From: Mycolicibacter kumamotonensis
GTDB lineage: Bacteria > Actinomycetota > Actinomycetes > Mycobacteriales > Mycobacteriaceae
Length of the DNA: 64,000 bases
Assembly: GCF_002086285.1 (NCBI RefSeq)
Contig: NZ_MVHU01000015.1
Span: 1 to 64,000 of the forward strand
Reading direction: 5' to 3'
The translations under genes and the position numbers were made by a program. A model generated the notes under the pieces. That model was not told where the DNA came from. It was given only the letters and a program-made list of their open reading frames with translations, and made no database searches. Position 1 is the stretch's first letter; every line of letters starts with the position of its first letter. Positions 43,391 through 54,712 of this stretch are shown here, in pieces.

Positions 43391-45772
43391 CTAATCGGCA
43401 CCGAACAGCACACCGTCGGCGATCAACCGCTCCGTTGTCTCGTCGTCGAATCCGAGCAGCGTGCGGCAGATCGCGCGGGTGTCCTGACCGGGCAGCGGAG
43501 CGGGCCGTTGCGGCGCGGGCGGGATGTTGCGGAACGGTGCGGGACCGGTCTCAGCCGGCAACGGATGCTCGATCAGCGGATGGGTCATCTCGGCGTACAC
43601 CGAACGGTGGGCCAGTTGCGGGTCTTCGGCGATGTCGGGCGGCCGGTTCATCGGAGCGGCCGCCACCCCGGCCGCCTGCAGCAGCTGCCCGACGTCGGCC
43701 GGGGCGCGCCGGCCGGTGTGCCGACTCAGCTGCTCCACCAGCTCCGCGCGGTGGGCAATGCGGGCCGCACCGGTGTTGAAGCGCGGATCGGAGGCCAACC
43801 GCTCATCTTCGAAAGCCACCGCGACACAACGCCAGTCCTCATCGGTGCGGATCGAGATCACGCACCATTCGTCATCACCCGAGCACGGGCAGACCAGGTC
43901 TAGCCCGGTGTCCGGTTGTACCGCCGCTCCCCCGGCCCGGGCGACATAGCAGGTGTCGAGTTGGTTGACGGCGGCCTCGGCCTGCGAGACGTGGACGTGG
44001 ACTCCGGCGCCGCTCTGCCGGGCGGCGATCAGTGCGGCCAGCGCCCCGATTGCGGTGACCCGCGCGACCACGTGGTCGGGAAAGACGGTGGTGGCGTCGT
44101 AGAAGGGGTGCCGGCCCGGATCCGAGGTGGCATCGGGGTCGGCCCACAACGCGGTGACGCCGGTGGTGGCGCGCACCAGCGGGCCATACCCCATACGGTC
44201 GCTCCACGGCCCGGTCTGGCCGAACGCACTGCTCTCGGCGAGCACCACCCGCGGATTGATACCGCGCAGGGTGTCGTAGGAAAATCCCAGGGCGGCAAGT
44301 GTTCCCGGCTTGAAGTTGGCGAACACCGCGTCAGCGCCGCCGACCAGGCGGCCGAAGATCTCCTTGCCGGCCGGGTTGCGCAGGTCCAGGCCGAACCCCA
44401 AGTTGTTGCGGTGCGTCCAGGCGAACGATTCGCTCATCGCCGATCCGGGGCGAGTCTGCCGCAGGCCGTCGGGGTAGGCCGCGCTCTCCACCTTGATGAC
44501 CTCGGCGCCCAGGTCGCCGAAGAGCCGACTGGCTTCCCCGCCGGCCACGATGACCCCCAGGTCGACGATCCGGACGCCGTCGAACGGCCGGGCTCCGCTC
44601 ACGCCGCCGGATGCCGGCCCGACCGGCGGGCGGGCTCGCCAGCCGGTGTTCGGGCCGCCGAGGGCCGGTGCCGGGCTGCGGAAGCCGGCCCGGTGATCGT
44701 CGACCACGTAGTAGCCGGTCGGGATCAGCGCGGTGCGGCCCGGGGCCAGTTCGGCGTGGGTTGCGGCCCCGGCCGCCGCGAAGTGTTCGCCGGCCAGCAC
44801 CTGCGCCGGTTCGCCCACGGCGGCGATCGGCACTCCGCGGGCCTGCCCGGCCGCAACCAGCTCGGCCATGTCCTGATCGGCGAACAGGTTGCGGACCAGC
44901 ACGCTGATCTGTGGCCAGACCGCGAATCGCTCGCCGATCACCCCGAATTTGGGGTCGGCGTACTCCGCGGGCTCCCCCAGCCAGCTCCAGAGGCCGCGCC
45001 ACTGGCGCGGGGACAGCACACACAGCCGGACGTAGCCGTCCCGGCACGCGTAGATCGGGTAGGCGTCCTGGTTCCGGGGCCGACCACGCCACCGGCTCGC
45101 TCCGCTGCGGGCCGCGGCGACCTGGCCCTGGGCGCCGAATATCGGGTCGAGCACCGTGACCACTGCGTCGAAACGCGAGAAGTCGATGTAATCTCCTGTG
45201 CCGCAACGCAACCTGTTGTAGTAGGCGACCAGCACCGCCCAAGCGGCCTGGACCGCAGCGGTCGCCGAGGCTATCCCGGCCGGTGGCAGCACCGGCGTTC
45301 CGGTGGTCGGGCCGGATCGGGACAGCGCACCGGAGAGGCCGTAGAGCACCGCGTCGGTGGCCTGCCACGGTGAACGCGGCCCGCTCGTCCCGAAGTCGGT
45401 GACCGACATCGTCACCAGGTGGCCGAACCGGTCGGCCAGCTCCGCACACGAGGTCCCGAAAAGCCAGGTCCCGACGTCGGCGCCGTACCCCGGCCGGCCG
45501 CTGTCCACCACGATGTCGGCGGTCGCCGCCAGTTCGTCGAACCGGCGGCGGTCGGCCTCATCGGCCGGATCCAAGGTCACGCTCCGCTTATTGGCGTTGT
45601 GCAGCGCGAACGAGATGCTCACGCCGCCCAGCAGCGGAGGAGCGGTGCGCGCCGAACTACCGCCCGGGGGCTCCACTTTGAGCACGTCGGCCCCCAGATC
45701 GGCGAGCAACCGGGTGACCGCGTCCGCGTCACCCCCGGCCAGATCGAGGACGCGAACAGATTCCAGCAGCAC
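43391..45772 (-). CDS. Tandem class III (CaiB/BaiF) CoA-transferase
   Basis: At 793 residues the protein is twice the normal length and contains two CaiB/BaiF domains. The first (1-375) starts [33 protein letters not shown] (quoted in part). The second (395-780) repeats [30 protein letters not shown]. The catalytic Asp is expected after the [10 protein letters not shown] motif in the second half. Class III enzymes swap CoA between carboxylic acids. It matches Rv1866. It is the first gene of a two-gene operon with the thiolase-like protein. Confidence 0.88.
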   Translation of the reverse strand: MLLESVRVLDLAGGDADAVTRLLADLGADVLKVEPPGGSSARTAPPLLGGVSISFALHNANKRSVTLDPADEADRRRFDELAATADIVVDSGRPGYGADVGTWLFGTSCAELADRFGHLVTMSVTDFGTSGPRSPWQATDAVLYGLSGALSRSGPTTGTPVLPPAGIASATAAVQAAWAVLVAYYNRLRCGTGDYIDFSRFDAVVTVLDPIFGAQGQVAAARSGASRWRGRPRNQDAYPIYACRDGYVRLCVLSPRQWRGLWSWLGEPAEYADPKFGVIGERFAVWPQISVLVRNLFADQDMAELVAAGQARGVPIAAVGEPAQVLAGEHFAAAGAATHAELAPGRTALIPTGYYVVDDHRAGFRSPAPALGGPNTGWRARPPVGPASGGVSGARPFDGVRIVDLGVIVAGGEASRLFGDLGAEVIKVESAAYPDGLRQTRPGSAMSESFAWTHRNNLGFGLDLRNPAGKEIFGRLVGGADAVFANFKPGTLAALGFSYDTLRGINPRVVLAESSAFGQTGPWSDRMGYGPLVRATTGVTALWADPDATSDPGRHPFYDATTVFPDHVVARVTAIGALAALIAARQSGAGVHVHVSQAEAAVNQLDTCYVARAGGAAVQPDTGLDLVCPCSGDDEWCVISIRTDEDWRCVAVAFEDERLASDPRFNTGAARIAHRAELVEQLSRHTGRRAPADVGQLLQAAGVAAAPMNRPPDIAEDPQLAHRSVYAEMTHPLIEHPLPAETGPAPFRNIPPAPQRPAPLPGQDTRAICRTLLGFDDETTERLIADGVLFGAD

Positions 45773-45829
45773 CCTGACAGGGTATTGAATGGTTGCCGGG
45801 GCTCCGCTTCGACGCGGACAATCGCAGAG
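45773..45829. promoter_or_regulatory. Short divergent promoter between CoA-transferase and phosphoketolase genes
   Basis: Only 57 bp separate the two divergent starts, so both promoters must overlap here. TATTGAAT (45,783-45,790) is the only AT-rich stretch and may hold a -10. Placement, not a matched consensus, is the basis. Confidence 0.35.
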
Positions 45830-48235
45830 ATGAGTGCAGAGACCACGCCGCCGGCACCGCCTGCGATCTCAGACGATGAACTGGCACGCATCGACGCCTA
45901 CTGGCGTGCCGCCAATTATCTGTCGGTGGGCCAGATCTATCTGCTGGACAATCCGCTGTTGACCGAGCCGCTGCGGCCCGAGCATGTCAAGCCCCGGCTA
46001 CTTGGCCACTGGGGTACCACGCCCGGGCTCAATCTGCTGTACGCCCACCTGAACAGGATCATCCGCGACCGCGACGCCGACGTCATCTTCGTCACCGGCC
46101 CCGGCCACGGCGGGCCGGCGCTGGTGGCCAACGCCTACCTGGAGGGCACCTACAGCCAGGTGTACACCGGGATCGAGGAGAACACCGACGGGATACGAAA
46201 ATTGTTCCGGCAGTTCTCTTTTCCCGGCGGGGTACCCAGCCACGTCGCCGCCGAGACGCCGGGCTCCATCCACGAGGGCGGCGAGCTCGGCTACGCGCTG
46301 GTGCACGCCTTCGGTGCCGCCTTCGACAACCCGGAGCTGGTGGTGGCCTGTGTCATCGGCGACGGCGAGGCCGAGACCGGGCCGCTGGCGGCCAGCTGGC
46401 ATTCCAACAAATTCCTCAACCCCGCCGTCGACGGCGCGGTGCTGCCCATCCTGCATCTCAACGGGTACAAGATCGCCAATCCGACTGTTCTGGCCCGGAT
46501 CCCGCAATCGGAGTTGGAGGCGCTGCTGCGCGGGTACGGGTACCGGCCGATCACCGTCGCCGGCGACGACCCGGCCGTCGTGCACCGGTTGCTCGCGGCG
46601 GCACTCGACGACGCGTTCGACGACATCGCGGTGATCCGGCGAACCGCGCGCACCGACAACGCGACCATGCGGCCGGTGTGGCCGATGATCGTGCTGCGCA
46701 CCCCGAAGGGCTGGACGGGGCCGGCAATCGTGGACGGCACGCAGGTGGAGGGCACCTGGCGGGCGCATCAGGTGCCGCTCGCACAGACCCGTACCGACCC
46801 CGAGCACCGCAGGCAACTGGAGGAATGGTTGCGCAGCTACCGTCCCGCGGAGCTGTTCGACGAATCCGGCCGGCTGCGCCCGGAGCTGGCGGCGTTGGCG
46901 CCGCGCGGGAATCGGCGGATGAGCGCCAGTCCCCACGCCAACGGCGGGCTGCTGCTGCGCGACCTCGACCTGCCGGACTTTCGTGACTACGCCGTTCCGG
47001 TGAGCACACCGGCCACCGAGACCCACGAGGCCACCCGGGTGCTGGGGGCGTACCTGCGCGACGTGATCGATCGCAACCGCGACCGGTTCCGCTTGATGGG
47101 TCCCGACGAAACCGCCTCGAACCGTCTTTCGGCGGTGTTCGAGGCGACCGACCGGGTCTGGATGTCGGCGATCGATCCCGGCGACGATCACGTCGCCCCC
47201 GACGGGCGGGTTCTGGAGGTGCTGTCGGAACACCTGTGCCAGGGCTGGCTGGAGGGCTATCTGCTGACCGGCCGGCACGGGCTGTTCAACTGCTACGAGG
47301 CGTTCGTGCACATCGTCGACTCGATGTTCAATCAGCACGCCAAGTGGCTGGCCGTAAGCCGCGAGCTGCCGTGGCGGCGGCCGATCGCCTCGCTGAACTA
47401 TCTATTGACCTCCCACGTCTGGCGACAGGACCACAACGGGGCGTCACACCAGGACCCCGGATTCATCGACCTGGTGGCCAACAAGCGCCCCGAGGTGGTG
47501 CGGGTCTACCTGCCGCCGGACGGCAACACCCTGCTGTCGGTGACCGATCATTGCCTGCGCAGCCGCAACTACGTCAACGTGATCGTCGCCGGAAAGCAGC
47601 CGGCGCTGGCCTATCTGAACGTGACCGAGGCGGTGGCGCACTGCACCCGGGGCCTGGGCATCTGGGACTGGGCCGGCACCGCCGCCGGTGAGCCCGACGT
47701 GGTGCTGGCCTGCGCCGGCGACATCCCGACCCTGGAAACACTGGCTGCCGCCGACATCCTGCGCCGGGAGTTGCCCGACCTGGCCGTGCGGGTGGTCAAC
47801 GTGGTGGACATCATGCGGCTGCAGCCTGCGACTGAACATCCACATGGCTTGCCCGACAACGAGTTCGATGCCTTGTTCACCCGCGACAAGCCGGTGATCT
47901 TCGCCTATCACGGCTACGCCTGGCTGATCCACCGGCTCACCTATCGGCGGACGAACCACGACCAGATGCACGTGCGTGGCTACCGGGAGCGCGGCACCAC
48001 CACGACACCGTTCGACATGGTGATGCTCAACGACCTGGACCGCTTCCATCTGGTGATGGACGTCATCGATCGGGTGCCGGGCCTGGGTGAACGCAGTGCG
48101 GTGCTGCGCCAGCAGATGGTCGACGCCCGGCTCGCCGCCCGGCTCTACACCCGCGAGCACGGCGAGGACGACCCCCGCATCACCGACTGGACGTGGCGAA
48201 CCGGCATGGCCGAAGCCGACGGCGAGATAAGGTGA
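45830..48235 (+). CDS. xfp: Phosphoketolase (xylulose-5-P/fructose-6-P)
   Basis: The 801-residue thiamine diphosphate enzyme splits xylulose 5-phosphate with phosphate to acetyl phosphate and glyceraldehyde 3-phosphate. It has the family start [15 protein letters not shown] and [19 protein letters not shown] near residue 90. The TPP-binding GDGEAETG occurs near residue 185, then [11 protein letters not shown]. The C-terminal transketolase-like domain is complete. It joins the zwf/gnd genes in a pentose phosphate theme. Start chosen at [11 protein letters not shown]. Confidence 0.93.
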   Translation: MSAETTPPAPPAISDDELARIDAYWRAANYLSVGQIYLLDNPLLTEPLRPEHVKPRLLGHWGTTPGLNLLYAHLNRIIRDRDADVIFVTGPGHGGPALVANAYLEGTYSQVYTGIEENTDGIRKLFRQFSFPGGVPSHVAAETPGSIHEGGELGYALVHAFGAAFDNPELVVACVIGDGEAETGPLAASWHSNKFLNPAVDGAVLPILHLNGYKIANPTVLARIPQSELEALLRGYGYRPITVAGDDPAVVHRLLAAALDDAFDDIAVIRRTARTDNATMRPVWPMIVLRTPKGWTGPAIVDGTQVEGTWRAHQVPLAQTRTDPEHRRQLEEWLRSYRPAELFDESGRLRPELAALAPRGNRRMSASPHANGGLLLRDLDLPDFRDYAVPVSTPATETHEATRVLGAYLRDVIDRNRDRFRLMGPDETASNRLSAVFEATDRVWMSAIDPGDDHVAPDGRVLEVLSEHLCQGWLEGYLLTGRHGLFNCYEAFVHIVDSMFNQHAKWLAVSRELPWRRPIASLNYLLTSHVWRQDHNGASHQDPGFIDLVANKRPEVVRVYLPPDGNTLLSVTDHCLRSRNYVNVIVAGKQPALAYLNVTEAVAHCTRGLGIWDWAGTAAGEPDVVLACAGDIPTLETLAAADILRRELPDLAVRVVNVVDIMRLQPATEHPHGLPDNEFDALFTRDKPVIFAYHGYAWLIHRLTYRRTNHDQMHVRGYRERGTTTTPFDMVMLNDLDRFHLVMDVIDRVPGLGERSAVLRQQMVDARLAARLYTREHGEDDPRITDWTWRTGMAEADGEIR

Positions 48236-48240
48236 CGGCC

Positions 48241-48642
48241 ATGATTGCTCACCCGTCACCGATGTCCCGCAAGGCGGCGGCGCTGCTGGGCGCCCTCATC
48301 GCCGCGGCCGCGGCCTCGACCGCCGCCCCGGCCGGCGCGGTCCCGGACCTCACCAAGGTGCCGGTGCGCTACGACCTGACCGGGACCGGTGTCGCCGGCT
48401 ACATCACCTACCAGACCCAGAACGGGCAGGCGCACGCCACCAACGCGCCGCTGCCCTGGTCGATCCAGTTGAACGGCTCCAAGACGAACATGGCCAGTCC
48501 CGCCTCCTACTCGCTGAGCGCCCAGGGCGTCGGTCCGGGAACGCTGAGCTGCACGGTCAGCGTCGACGGCAAGGTGGTCAGCCAGAACACCGCGGCCGGC
48601 AACCCGGCGCGGGTGCTGTGCGAGACCCACGGGCCGCGCTGA
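48241..48642 (+). CDS. MmpS-like secreted protein
   Basis: The 133-residue protein has a signal peptide (AAALLGALIAAAAASTAAPAGAV). The mature domain (VPVRYDLTGTGVAGYITYQT, then LPWSIQLNG, two cysteines in TLSCTV and VLCETH) matches the MmpS periplasmic domain without its membrane anchor. MmpS proteins help MmpL lipid exporters, but no mmpL gene is nearby. An alternative GTG start at 48,232 overlaps the phosphoketolase stop. Confidence 0.75.
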   Translation: MIAHPSPMSRKAAALLGALIAAAAASTAAPAGAVPDLTKVPVRYDLTGTGVAGYITYQTQNGQAHATNAPLPWSIQLNGSKTNMASPASYSLSAQGVGPGTLSCTVSVDGKVVSQNTAAGNPARVLCETHGPR

Positions 48643-48709
48643 CCCGCGCGAGGCCGGCCGCAATCGGCGAAACAACGCCCGGGCCGGGCCGCGGGTAGAA
48701 TCCCGTCCA

Positions 48710-49477
48710 ATGCCTTGCCACGATCTCGCGGCGCCCGGGGGGCGGCATCCGTTGTTGTCGCAACTCTCGGCGTTGCACCAGTTTCGCGCCTTCGTCGACG
48801 TCGCCGTCGTCGTGGTGGTGTTGGCGCTGGCCAATCTGGTCGCGCATTTCACCACGCCCTGGGCGGCGGTCGCCACCGTTCCCGCGACCGCCATCGGCCT
48901 GGTGGTTCTGGTCCGCTGCAACGGCCTGAGCTGGGCCGAACTGGGTTTGGGCCGCGCGCACTGGAAGTCCGGAGTCGGCTACGCCCTAGCCGCGGTGCTG
49001 CTGGTGGTGTCGGTGGTCGCCGTCGGCGCCCTGCTGCCCGTGACCCGGCCGCTGTTCCTGAACAATCACTACGCCACCGTTTCCGGGGCCGTGGTGGCCT
49101 CGATGCTCGTCATCCCGCTGCAGACCGTCATCCCCGAGGAGCTGGCCTTTCGCGGTGCGCTGCACGGCGCGCTGCACCGGGCCTGGGGTTTCCGCGGGGT
49201 CGCCGCGGCCGGCTCACTGCTGTTCGGGCTCTGGCACATCGCCACCTCGCTGGGGCTCACCAGCAGCAACGTCGGCTTCACCCGGCTGTTCGGGGGTGGA
49301 TTTATGGGCATGGTGGCCGGGGTGTCGCTTGCGGTGCTGGCCACCGCGGCGGCCGGTTTCGTGTTCAGCTGGCTGCGCCGGCGCAGCGGCAGCCTCATCG
49401 CCCCGATCGCACTGCACTGGTCGCTCAACGGGGTGGGCGCACTGGCCGCTGCCCTGGTGTGGCAGCTGTCCGCCTGA
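48710..49477 (+). CDS. CPBP-family (CAAX-like) intramembrane metalloprotease
   Basis: The 255-residue polytopic membrane protein has the Abi/CPBP motifs EELAFRG (EExxxR), FGLWHI (FxxxH) and ALHWSLN in the last helix. These supply the glutamate and histidine ligands for zinc in this family. It is likely Rv1863c by position and length. Substrates are unknown; bacterial relatives function in protein maturation or self-immunity to bacteriocins. Confidence 0.88.
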   Translation: MPCHDLAAPGGRHPLLSQLSALHQFRAFVDVAVVVVVLALANLVAHFTTPWAAVATVPATAIGLVVLVRCNGLSWAELGLGRAHWKSGVGYALAAVLLVVSVVAVGALLPVTRPLFLNNHYATVSGAVVASMLVIPLQTVIPEELAFRGALHGALHRAWGFRGVAAAGSLLFGLWHIATSLGLTSSNVGFTRLFGGGFMGMVAGVSLAVLATAAAGFVFSWLRRRSGSLIAPIALHWSLNGVGALAAALVWQLSA

Positions 49478-49503
49478 CCGGCGGTAGCGCCGACGCCGGC
49501 GGT

Positions 49504-50532
49504 TCACGCCAACAGCACCGCCGCCCCCGCGATCCGGCCGGCCTCCAGATCGGCCAGTGCCCGGTCCGCTTCACCTAGCGAATACTCCGGTGTGGTCACG
49601 TCGATGTGGTGTGTCGCGGCGAAGTCGAGGAACTCGCGGGCGTCGGCGCGGGTGTTGGAGGTCACCGACCGGATCTGGCGTTCGCGGAACAGGTGGCGCT
49701 GGTAGTTCAGCGGCGGGATGTCGCTGAGGTGGATCCCGGCGATCGCGCAGGTGCCGCCGGCATCCAAGGCCTCACAGGCCGGCAGCACCAGCTCGCCGAC
49801 GGGTGCGAACAGGATCGCCGAATCCAGGGGCACCGGCGGCGGGTCGCTCGCCCCCTGCGCCGAGGCCGCACCCAACCGCAGCGCCAACTCCCTGGCCCGC
49901 TGGCCGCGGGTCATCACGTGCACCTCTGCGCCGCGGGCGAGTGCGACCTGCGCGGTGATGTGCGCACTGCCGCCGAACCCATAGAGCCCGAGCCGGCCGC
50001 CGGGTGGCAGGTCGGCGCGTGCCAGCGCCCGATAGCCGATGATGCCCGCGCACAGCAGCGGCGCCAATTCGCTGTCGCTGTAACCGCTGGGCAGGGGATG
50101 GGCGAATGCCGCAGGGACGGTGGCGAACTCGGCGTAGCCTCCGTCCTCGTCCCAGCCGGTGTAGCGCGACTGCGGACATAGATTCTCAGCGCCCCGGCGA
50201 CAGTACCGGCAGGACCCACAGGTGTGCCGCAGCCAGGCGATCCCCACCCGGTCACCCACGGCGAAGTCCGCACCGGCTTCGGCGCCGACCTCGACGACCT
50301 CGCCGACCACCTCGTGGCCGGGTGTCACCCCGGGGCGGTGAGCCGGTAAGTCACCCTCGACGACGTGCAGATCGGTGCGGCACACCCCGCAGGCGCGTAC
50401 CGCCACAAGCAGTTCCGACGGCTGCGGCCGCGGCATAGCGGTGCTGACTCGGCGCAGTGGCTTGCCGGCGATCGGGCCGGGCTGCTGCACCCGCCAGGCA
50501 CTCATGGTCACGTTGGACTGCGGTGTGCCCAT
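49504..50532 (-). CDS. adhA: Zinc-dependent alcohol dehydrogenase
   Basis: The 342-residue medium-chain dehydrogenase has the catalytic zinc ligands Cys and His in [10 protein letters not shown] and GHEVVGEV. The structural zinc site is [15 protein letters not shown]. The cofactor motif is [15 protein letters not shown]. It corresponds to AdhA (Rv1862). The start could be the Met at 50,505. It lies near the small membrane protein and Apa in one minus-strand block. Confidence 0.9.
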   Translation of the reverse strand: MGTPQSNVTMSAWRVQQPGPIAGKPLRRVSTAMPRPQPSELLVAVRACGVCRTDLHVVEGDLPAHRPGVTPGHEVVGEVVEVGAEAGADFAVGDRVGIAWLRHTCGSCRYCRRGAENLCPQSRYTGWDEDGGYAEFATVPAAFAHPLPSGYSDSELAPLLCAGIIGYRALARADLPPGGRLGLYGFGGSAHITAQVALARGAEVHVMTRGQRARELALRLGAASAQGASDPPPVPLDSAILFAPVGELVLPACEALDAGGTCAIAGIHLSDIPPLNYQRHLFRERQIRSVTSNTRADAREFLDFAATHHIDVTTPEYSLGEADRALADLEAGRIAGAAVLLA

Positions 50533-50566
50533 GACGCCATTCTGCGCGCCGTTGCCCCGAAACGGG

Positions 50567-50881
50567 TTAGCGTTTACGCACCAGCCCGAGCAGCCACAGC
50601 AGCAGGATCGACCCCAGGGTCGCGGTGAACAGGGTGAACCACCAGCCGCCGGACGCGGTGTCGAATCTGAAGCTCAGCAGGAACCCGCCCAGCAACGCAC
50701 CGCATATCCCGGTGATGATGTTCATCAGGATGCCGGAGGCACCACGGTTGATGACTTTGCCGGCGATCCACCCGGCGATAGCCCCGATGATGATGTAGCC
50801 GACCCAGCCCACACTGGTTAGCGTGGTCGAACGCTCGGCCAGAAAGCCGTTCGCCGCCACCACATCCCATTGCGCATTCAT
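50567..50881 (-). CDS. GlsB/YeaQ/YmgE-type small membrane protein
   Basis: The 104-residue protein has three hydrophobic helices with the family motifs [18 protein letters not shown] and [15 protein letters not shown] (each quoted in part). These transglycosylase-associated or stress-response membrane proteins have unknown function. It matches Rv1861 from memory. An N-terminal leader of about 25 residues ([16 protein letters not shown]) may mean the real start is further inside. Confidence 0.8.
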   Translation of the reverse strand: MNAQWDVVAANGFLAERSTTLTSVGWVGYIIIGAIAGWIAGKVINRGASGILMNIITGICGALLGGFLLSFRFDTASGGWWFTLFTATLGSILLLWLLGLVRKR

Positions 50882-50937
50882 GGCGCCAGGCTAATCGGTC
50901 TGCTAGCGCCGCGGGGGCGACTGCGATCAGCCGGTGA

Positions 50938-51837
50938 TCACGGCGCCGGGGCCGGAGCGGGCTCCGGCGCGGGCGCAGGCGCGGGAACACCCGGGACGCC
51001 GGGCACCGGGGCCGGCTCAGCCGGTGCGGCGGGCAGCGGGCGGATCGATTCCGTCAGCGCCTGGGCCGCGCCGCGGTCCACCGGGTTGTTCGCGGTACCC
51101 AACCACACCACGAACCAGCGCTCGGCCTGGGCCGCGGTGCTGCCGTCGGCCGGCGGCACACCGATCACGCCGCTCCAGATCTGGCCGACGGGTTTGGCGG
51201 GGTCGGTGAACTTGACCTCGTAGTAGGACGCGCTACCGGTCAGCCCGCCCCCGGCCAGCGGGGTGCTCTCCTGGTTGGCGCGGGTCCCGGGATAGGGCAT
51301 GAAGAACTCGCCCATGTCCGAGCCCAGGCGGGTGGCGGCCTTGGCGTTGTCGGTCTCGGCGCTGGCGTAGAGCCGCTGGTCGAGCTTGCCGAGCACGATC
51401 CGGGTGTCGTTGGCCACCGGCGCCGGCTGCCCCGGCAACAGCGGCTCGCCGGTCTTCTTGCTCAGCAACGAGGACCCGTATTCGAGGTGGCTGGTGTCGG
51501 ATTGCACCCATCCGGCCGGCAGGACGTAGCTGAAACCGCCGGCCGCGTCATCGACCCGACCCACCTCGGGTGCGCCCGGCTCGGCGACGGGTGCCGGCGC
51601 GTTCGCGTCGGCTGGCGGCGTGTTGGCGTCGGCCGGCGGGGCGTCGGCCGGCGGGGTGTCGGCCGGCGGGGTGTCGGCGCTTCCCGACGGCGCGGGGGGA
51701 GGTGGCGGCACCGGGTCGGCGTAGGCCGGCGTCGCCGTGGCGAACGCCAGCGCACCGGCGATCGCGACGGCCCACGTCGTCGCGGTCAGCGCTCGGATGC
51801 CCCTGTGGGCCGTTGAGGTCGGGTCCACCTGCTTCAT
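50938..51837 (-). CDS. apa: Apa/ModD, Ala-Pro-rich secreted glycoprotein
   Basis: The 299-residue secreted antigen has a signal peptide ([25 protein letters not shown]), a Pro/Ala/Asp repeat region (TPPAD units), a folded core ([19 protein letters not shown], quoted in part) and a Pro/Ala/Glu-rich tail. In M. tuberculosis the Thr residues in the repeats are mannosylated. The mature protein acts in adhesion and as an immunogen. It directly follows modC, the standard order, and starts at MKQVDPT. Confidence 0.9.
   Translation of the reverse strand: MKQVDPTSTAHRGIRALTATTWAVAIAGALAFATATPAYADPVPPPPPAPSGSADTPPADTPPADAPPADANTPPADANAPAPVAEPGAPEVGRVDDAAGGFSYVLPAGWVQSDTSHLEYGSSLLSKKTGEPLLPGQPAPVANDTRIVLGKLDQRLYASAETDNAKAATRLGSDMGEFFMPYPGTRANQESTPLAGGGLTGSASYYEVKFTDPAKPVGQIWSGVIGVPPADGSTAAQAERWFVVWLGTANNPVDRGAAQALTESIRPLPAAPAEPAPVPGVPGVPAPAPAPEPAPAPAP
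51628..51672. repeat. 15 bp tandem repeat in apa encoding [10 protein letters not shown] units
   Basis: Three direct copies of a 15 bp unit (GTCGGCCGGCGGGGC/T on the plus strand) lie end to end, with a degenerate copy on either side. They encode the [10 protein letters not shown] steps of the secreted Pro-rich region. Copy number is a likely site of strain variation. Confidence 0.75.
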
Positions 51838-51874
51838 GGCAGAAAAACCTACCCCGTCCGCACCCGTACGCAAG

Positions 51875-52987
51875 TTAATCCACGCCGGGGTGTGTCGCGC
51901 GCAGCGTCACTTCCTGCGCCTTGACACCGAACCAGACGACCTGCCCGGGCGCCAGCCGCAGCTCTGCAGCGGCGTCGGCGGTGATGTCTGCGGCCAGGCC
52001 CGGGGCCCCGTCCGGCTGGTCGATGCCACGGACCTGGATCGCGCTGCCGCGGGCTTGTACGTCGGCGACGGTCACCTCGACGAGATTGCGCGGACTGCCG
52101 TGTGGCGGCGGCTCCCGATACACCGCGACCGCCTGCGGTGTGCTGACCGCAACCGCCGGTCGCCCCACGGCCAGATCGTCATCGGCGGTTCCATGCCACC
52201 GCTCCCCCCACCGGGTGCGCAGCATGCCCTCGCCGTCGATCACCCCGGCCACCAGATTGAATCCCGCGATCTGCGCCCCGAATCGGCTGCGGGGCGCGGC
52301 CAGTACCTCGGCGGTGGCGCCGATCTCGGCGACCCGGCCCGACTCGAGTACCAGGACCCGATCGGCCAGCCCGAACACGTCGAGGAGGTCGTGGGTGACC
52401 AGCACCGTGGTCCGGCAGGCGGTGGAGATGACATCGCGCAGCACGGAGCGCACCGCGGCCGCGGCGGCCACATCGAGCCCGGCCAGCGGCTCATCGAGCA
52501 GGAGCACCTCGGGTTCAGCGGCCAGGGCACGCGCGATCGCGACCCGCTGCGCCTGTCCGCCGGAGAGCCGGCGCGGCCTGCGCTCGGCCAGATCTGCCGC
52601 GTCGACCGCCCGCAGCCACGGGGCCGCCACCGCCCGTGTGCGCTGCCGGCGGCCGACGCGACGCCGGCTGTTCGGACCGAACGCCACATTGGCCGCCACA
52701 CTCAGGTGCGGAAACAGCAGGGGATCCTGCAGCAGCAGACCGACCCGACGGTCCTGGGTGGCGACATGCACCCCCGCTCCGGTGTCCGTCAGCACCCGAT
52801 CGCCGACTCGCACCACACCGGTGTCGGGCCGCAGCAGTCCAGCGATCACATGCAGCACAGTGGATTTCCCGGCGCCGTTGGGTCCGAGGACGGCAAGCAC
52901 CTCCCCCGGCGCAACGCTCACCCGCACATCCAGGCCCCGCTCGGCCACCACCGCGTGCAGTGTCAGCCCGTCCGCCACGGCGGTCAC
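51875..52987 (-). CDS. modC: Molybdate ABC transporter ATP-binding protein
   Basis: The 370-residue ABC ATPase has Walker [11 protein letters not shown], signature [15 protein letters not shown], Walker [13 protein letters not shown] and H-loop VTHD. The C-terminal 100 residues form a TOBE molybdate-binding domain ([18 protein letters not shown]). It overlaps modB by four bases. It energises uptake of molybdate for molybdopterin enzymes. Confidence 0.93.
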   Translation of the reverse strand: MTAVADGLTLHAVVAERGLDVRVSVAPGEVLAVLGPNGAGKSTVLHVIAGLLRPDTGVVRVGDRVLTDTGAGVHVATQDRRVGLLLQDPLLFPHLSVAANVAFGPNSRRRVGRRQRTRAVAAPWLRAVDAADLAERRPRRLSGGQAQRVAIARALAAEPEVLLLDEPLAGLDVAAAAAVRSVLRDVISTACRTTVLVTHDLLDVFGLADRVLVLESGRVAEIGATAEVLAAPRSRFGAQIAGFNLVAGVIDGEGMLRTRWGERWHGTADDDLAVGRPAVAVSTPQAVAVYREPPPHGSPRNLVEVTVADVQARGSAIQVRGIDQPDGAPGLAADITADAAAELRLAPGQVVWFGVKAQEVTLRATHPGVD

Positions 52988-53772
52988 CAGACACCGGCCA
53001 GCCGGCGAGCGCCCAACCCCAGCACCACCACCGCGGCCACCGCCACCAACACCAGCGACATCGCCGCCGCGGCGTCGGCGTCGGTCACCCGCTGCAGATA
53101 GATGGCCAGCGGCAGCGTCCGGGTGACACCCTCACGGGACCCGGCGAAGGTCAAAGTCGCCCCGAACTCTCCCAGCGACCGCGCGAACGCCAACACCGCG
53201 CCCGAGACCAGACCCGGCGTCAGCAGCGGCAACGTCACCCGCCACCACACGGTGCTCGGCCGTGCGCCCAGGGTTGCGGCCACCACCTCGTAGTCGATGC
53301 CGGCGGTGCGGGCCGCGCCCTCCAGCGCGATCACCAGGAACGGCAGCGACACGAAGGTCTGCGCCAGCACCACCGCGGTGGTGGTGAACGCAATATGGAT
53401 CCCGGCCGCGTCCAGGTAGCGCCCCACCAGGCCGAGTCGCCCGAACGCGTACAGCAGCGCGATTCCGCCCACCACCGGCGGCAGCACCAGTGGCAGCAGC
53501 GTCAGGGGCCGCAGCAGCCGCACCACCCGGGCCCGGCTGCGCGCCAGCACCAGCGCCATCGGCACGCCCAGGAGGACGCAGAGCACGGTGCTGGCCGCGG
53601 CGGTCTTGAGGCTGAGCCGCAGCGCGGCCGTCGACGACGGACTGGTGATCAACGTCCAGAAATGCGGCCAGTCGACCCTGACCGCGATCGCCGCCAGGGG
53701 CAACACCACGAACGCGGCGCCGATCGCGGCGGGCACGTAGACCCAGCCCGGCAGGTCGTTGGGCCGGTGCAC
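52984..53772 (-). CDS. modB: Molybdate ABC transporter permease
   Basis: The 262-residue permease has five to six helices and the EAA-like loop [21 protein letters not shown] that contacts ModC. The start is a GTG at 53,772, four bases after the modA stop; the open frame extends further upstream but overlaps modA. It ends overlapping modC. Standard member of the modABC operon (Rv1858). Confidence 0.9.
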   Translation of the reverse strand: MHRPNDLPGWVYVPAAIGAAFVVLPLAAIAVRVDWPHFWTLITSPSSTAALRLSLKTAAASTVLCVLLGVPMALVLARSRARVVRLLRPLTLLPLVLPPVVGGIALLYAFGRLGLVGRYLDAAGIHIAFTTTAVVLAQTFVSLPFLVIALEGAARTAGIDYEVVAATLGARPSTVWWRVTLPLLTPGLVSGAVLAFARSLGEFGATLTFAGSREGVTRTLPLAIYLQRVTDADAAAAMSLVLVAVAAVVVLGLGARRLAGVW

Positions 53773-53776
53773 CGGA

Positions 53777-54541
53777 TCAGGGCTTGCCGAAGCCGGCCGC
53801 GTGCAGGATCTTCTGCCCCGCTGCACCGGTCACCAGGTCGACGAATTGTTGGGCAGGCCCGGGTCGCGCCGCATCTTTGAGCACTCCGACCGGATAGGTG
53901 TTGACCGCCCCGGCGGCCTCCGGGAACTCGACGGTGGCGACTTTGTCGCCGGCATGGATCGCGTCGGTGCGGTAGACGACACCGGCGTCGGCCTGGCCGG
54001 TGGTGACCTTGTTGAGCACGTCGGTGACGTCGGGTTCCTCACTGACCGGGTGCACCCGGACACCGGTGGCGTCCTCGATTTTGTGGGTGGCCGCTCCACA
54101 CGGGACCGGTGGTTGGCACAACACCACGGCCAGGCCGGGAGCGGCCAGATCGGCGAAGGACCGCACCGCGTGCGGGTTTCCGGGGGCGGTGACGATCACC
54201 AGCGTGTTGGTGGCGAACGGCAGCGCCTCGCCGTCGAGCAGGCCGGCCTGGGCGACCTTGTCCATCTGGGCGGTGTTGGCCGAGGCGAACACGTCCGCGC
54301 CCGCACCCTGGGTCAGCTGGGTGGCCAGGTCCGAGGAGCCGGCGAAGTTGAACTCCACGTCGACCCCGGGATGATCGGTCGTGAACTGCTCGGCGATCTC
54401 GGTGAACGCCGGCCGCAGTGACGCCGCCGCGAACACCGTGATCGACGGCGTGCCGGGTTCGGAGCTACATCCGGTCAGGCTCGTCAATCCCGCCGCCAGC
54501 ATGACCGATACCGCACCGGAGATCACCCGGGTTCGCCACAT
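53777..54541 (-). CDS. modA: Molybdate-binding lipoprotein
   Basis: In this 254-residue protein a lipoprotein signal with lipobox LTGC ([13 protein letters not shown]) is followed by the ModA fold: [40 protein letters not shown] and [12 protein letters not shown]. It captures molybdate or tungstate outside the membrane. First gene of a modABC operon with Apa downstream. Confidence 0.92.
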   Translation of the reverse strand: MWRTRVISGAVSVMLAAGLTSLTGCSSEPGTPSITVFAAASLRPAFTEIAEQFTTDHPGVDVEFNFAGSSDLATQLTQGAGADVFASANTAQMDKVAQAGLLDGEALPFATNTLVIVTAPGNPHAVRSFADLAAPGLAVVLCQPPVPCGAATHKIEDATGVRVHPVSEEPDVTDVLNKVTTGQADAGVVYRTDAIHAGDKVATVEFPEAAGAVNTYPVGVLKDAARPGPAQQFVDLVTGAAGQKILHAAGFGKP

Positions 54542-54712
54542 GGCTCGCAGCCTAATGGGAAGCGCGAGCGCGGCGAAGCCGCACAGCGGGTGCCGTCCTC
54601 GGCCCGCTTTTTCCGGACCGTGGCCGGATCGTGTCTGCGCCGAGTTCCGCCCCTGGCCCGAAAACCGGCTACTGTCCAGTAACATAGCTGGGAACACGAG
54701 GAGGTCCTACCG

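Noticed and set aside
45419-45829. Upstream extension of the phosphoketolase frame
   Set aside because: The extension overlaps the divergent CoA-transferase gene and does not resemble phosphoketolases; the ATG at 45,830 begins family homology soon after.
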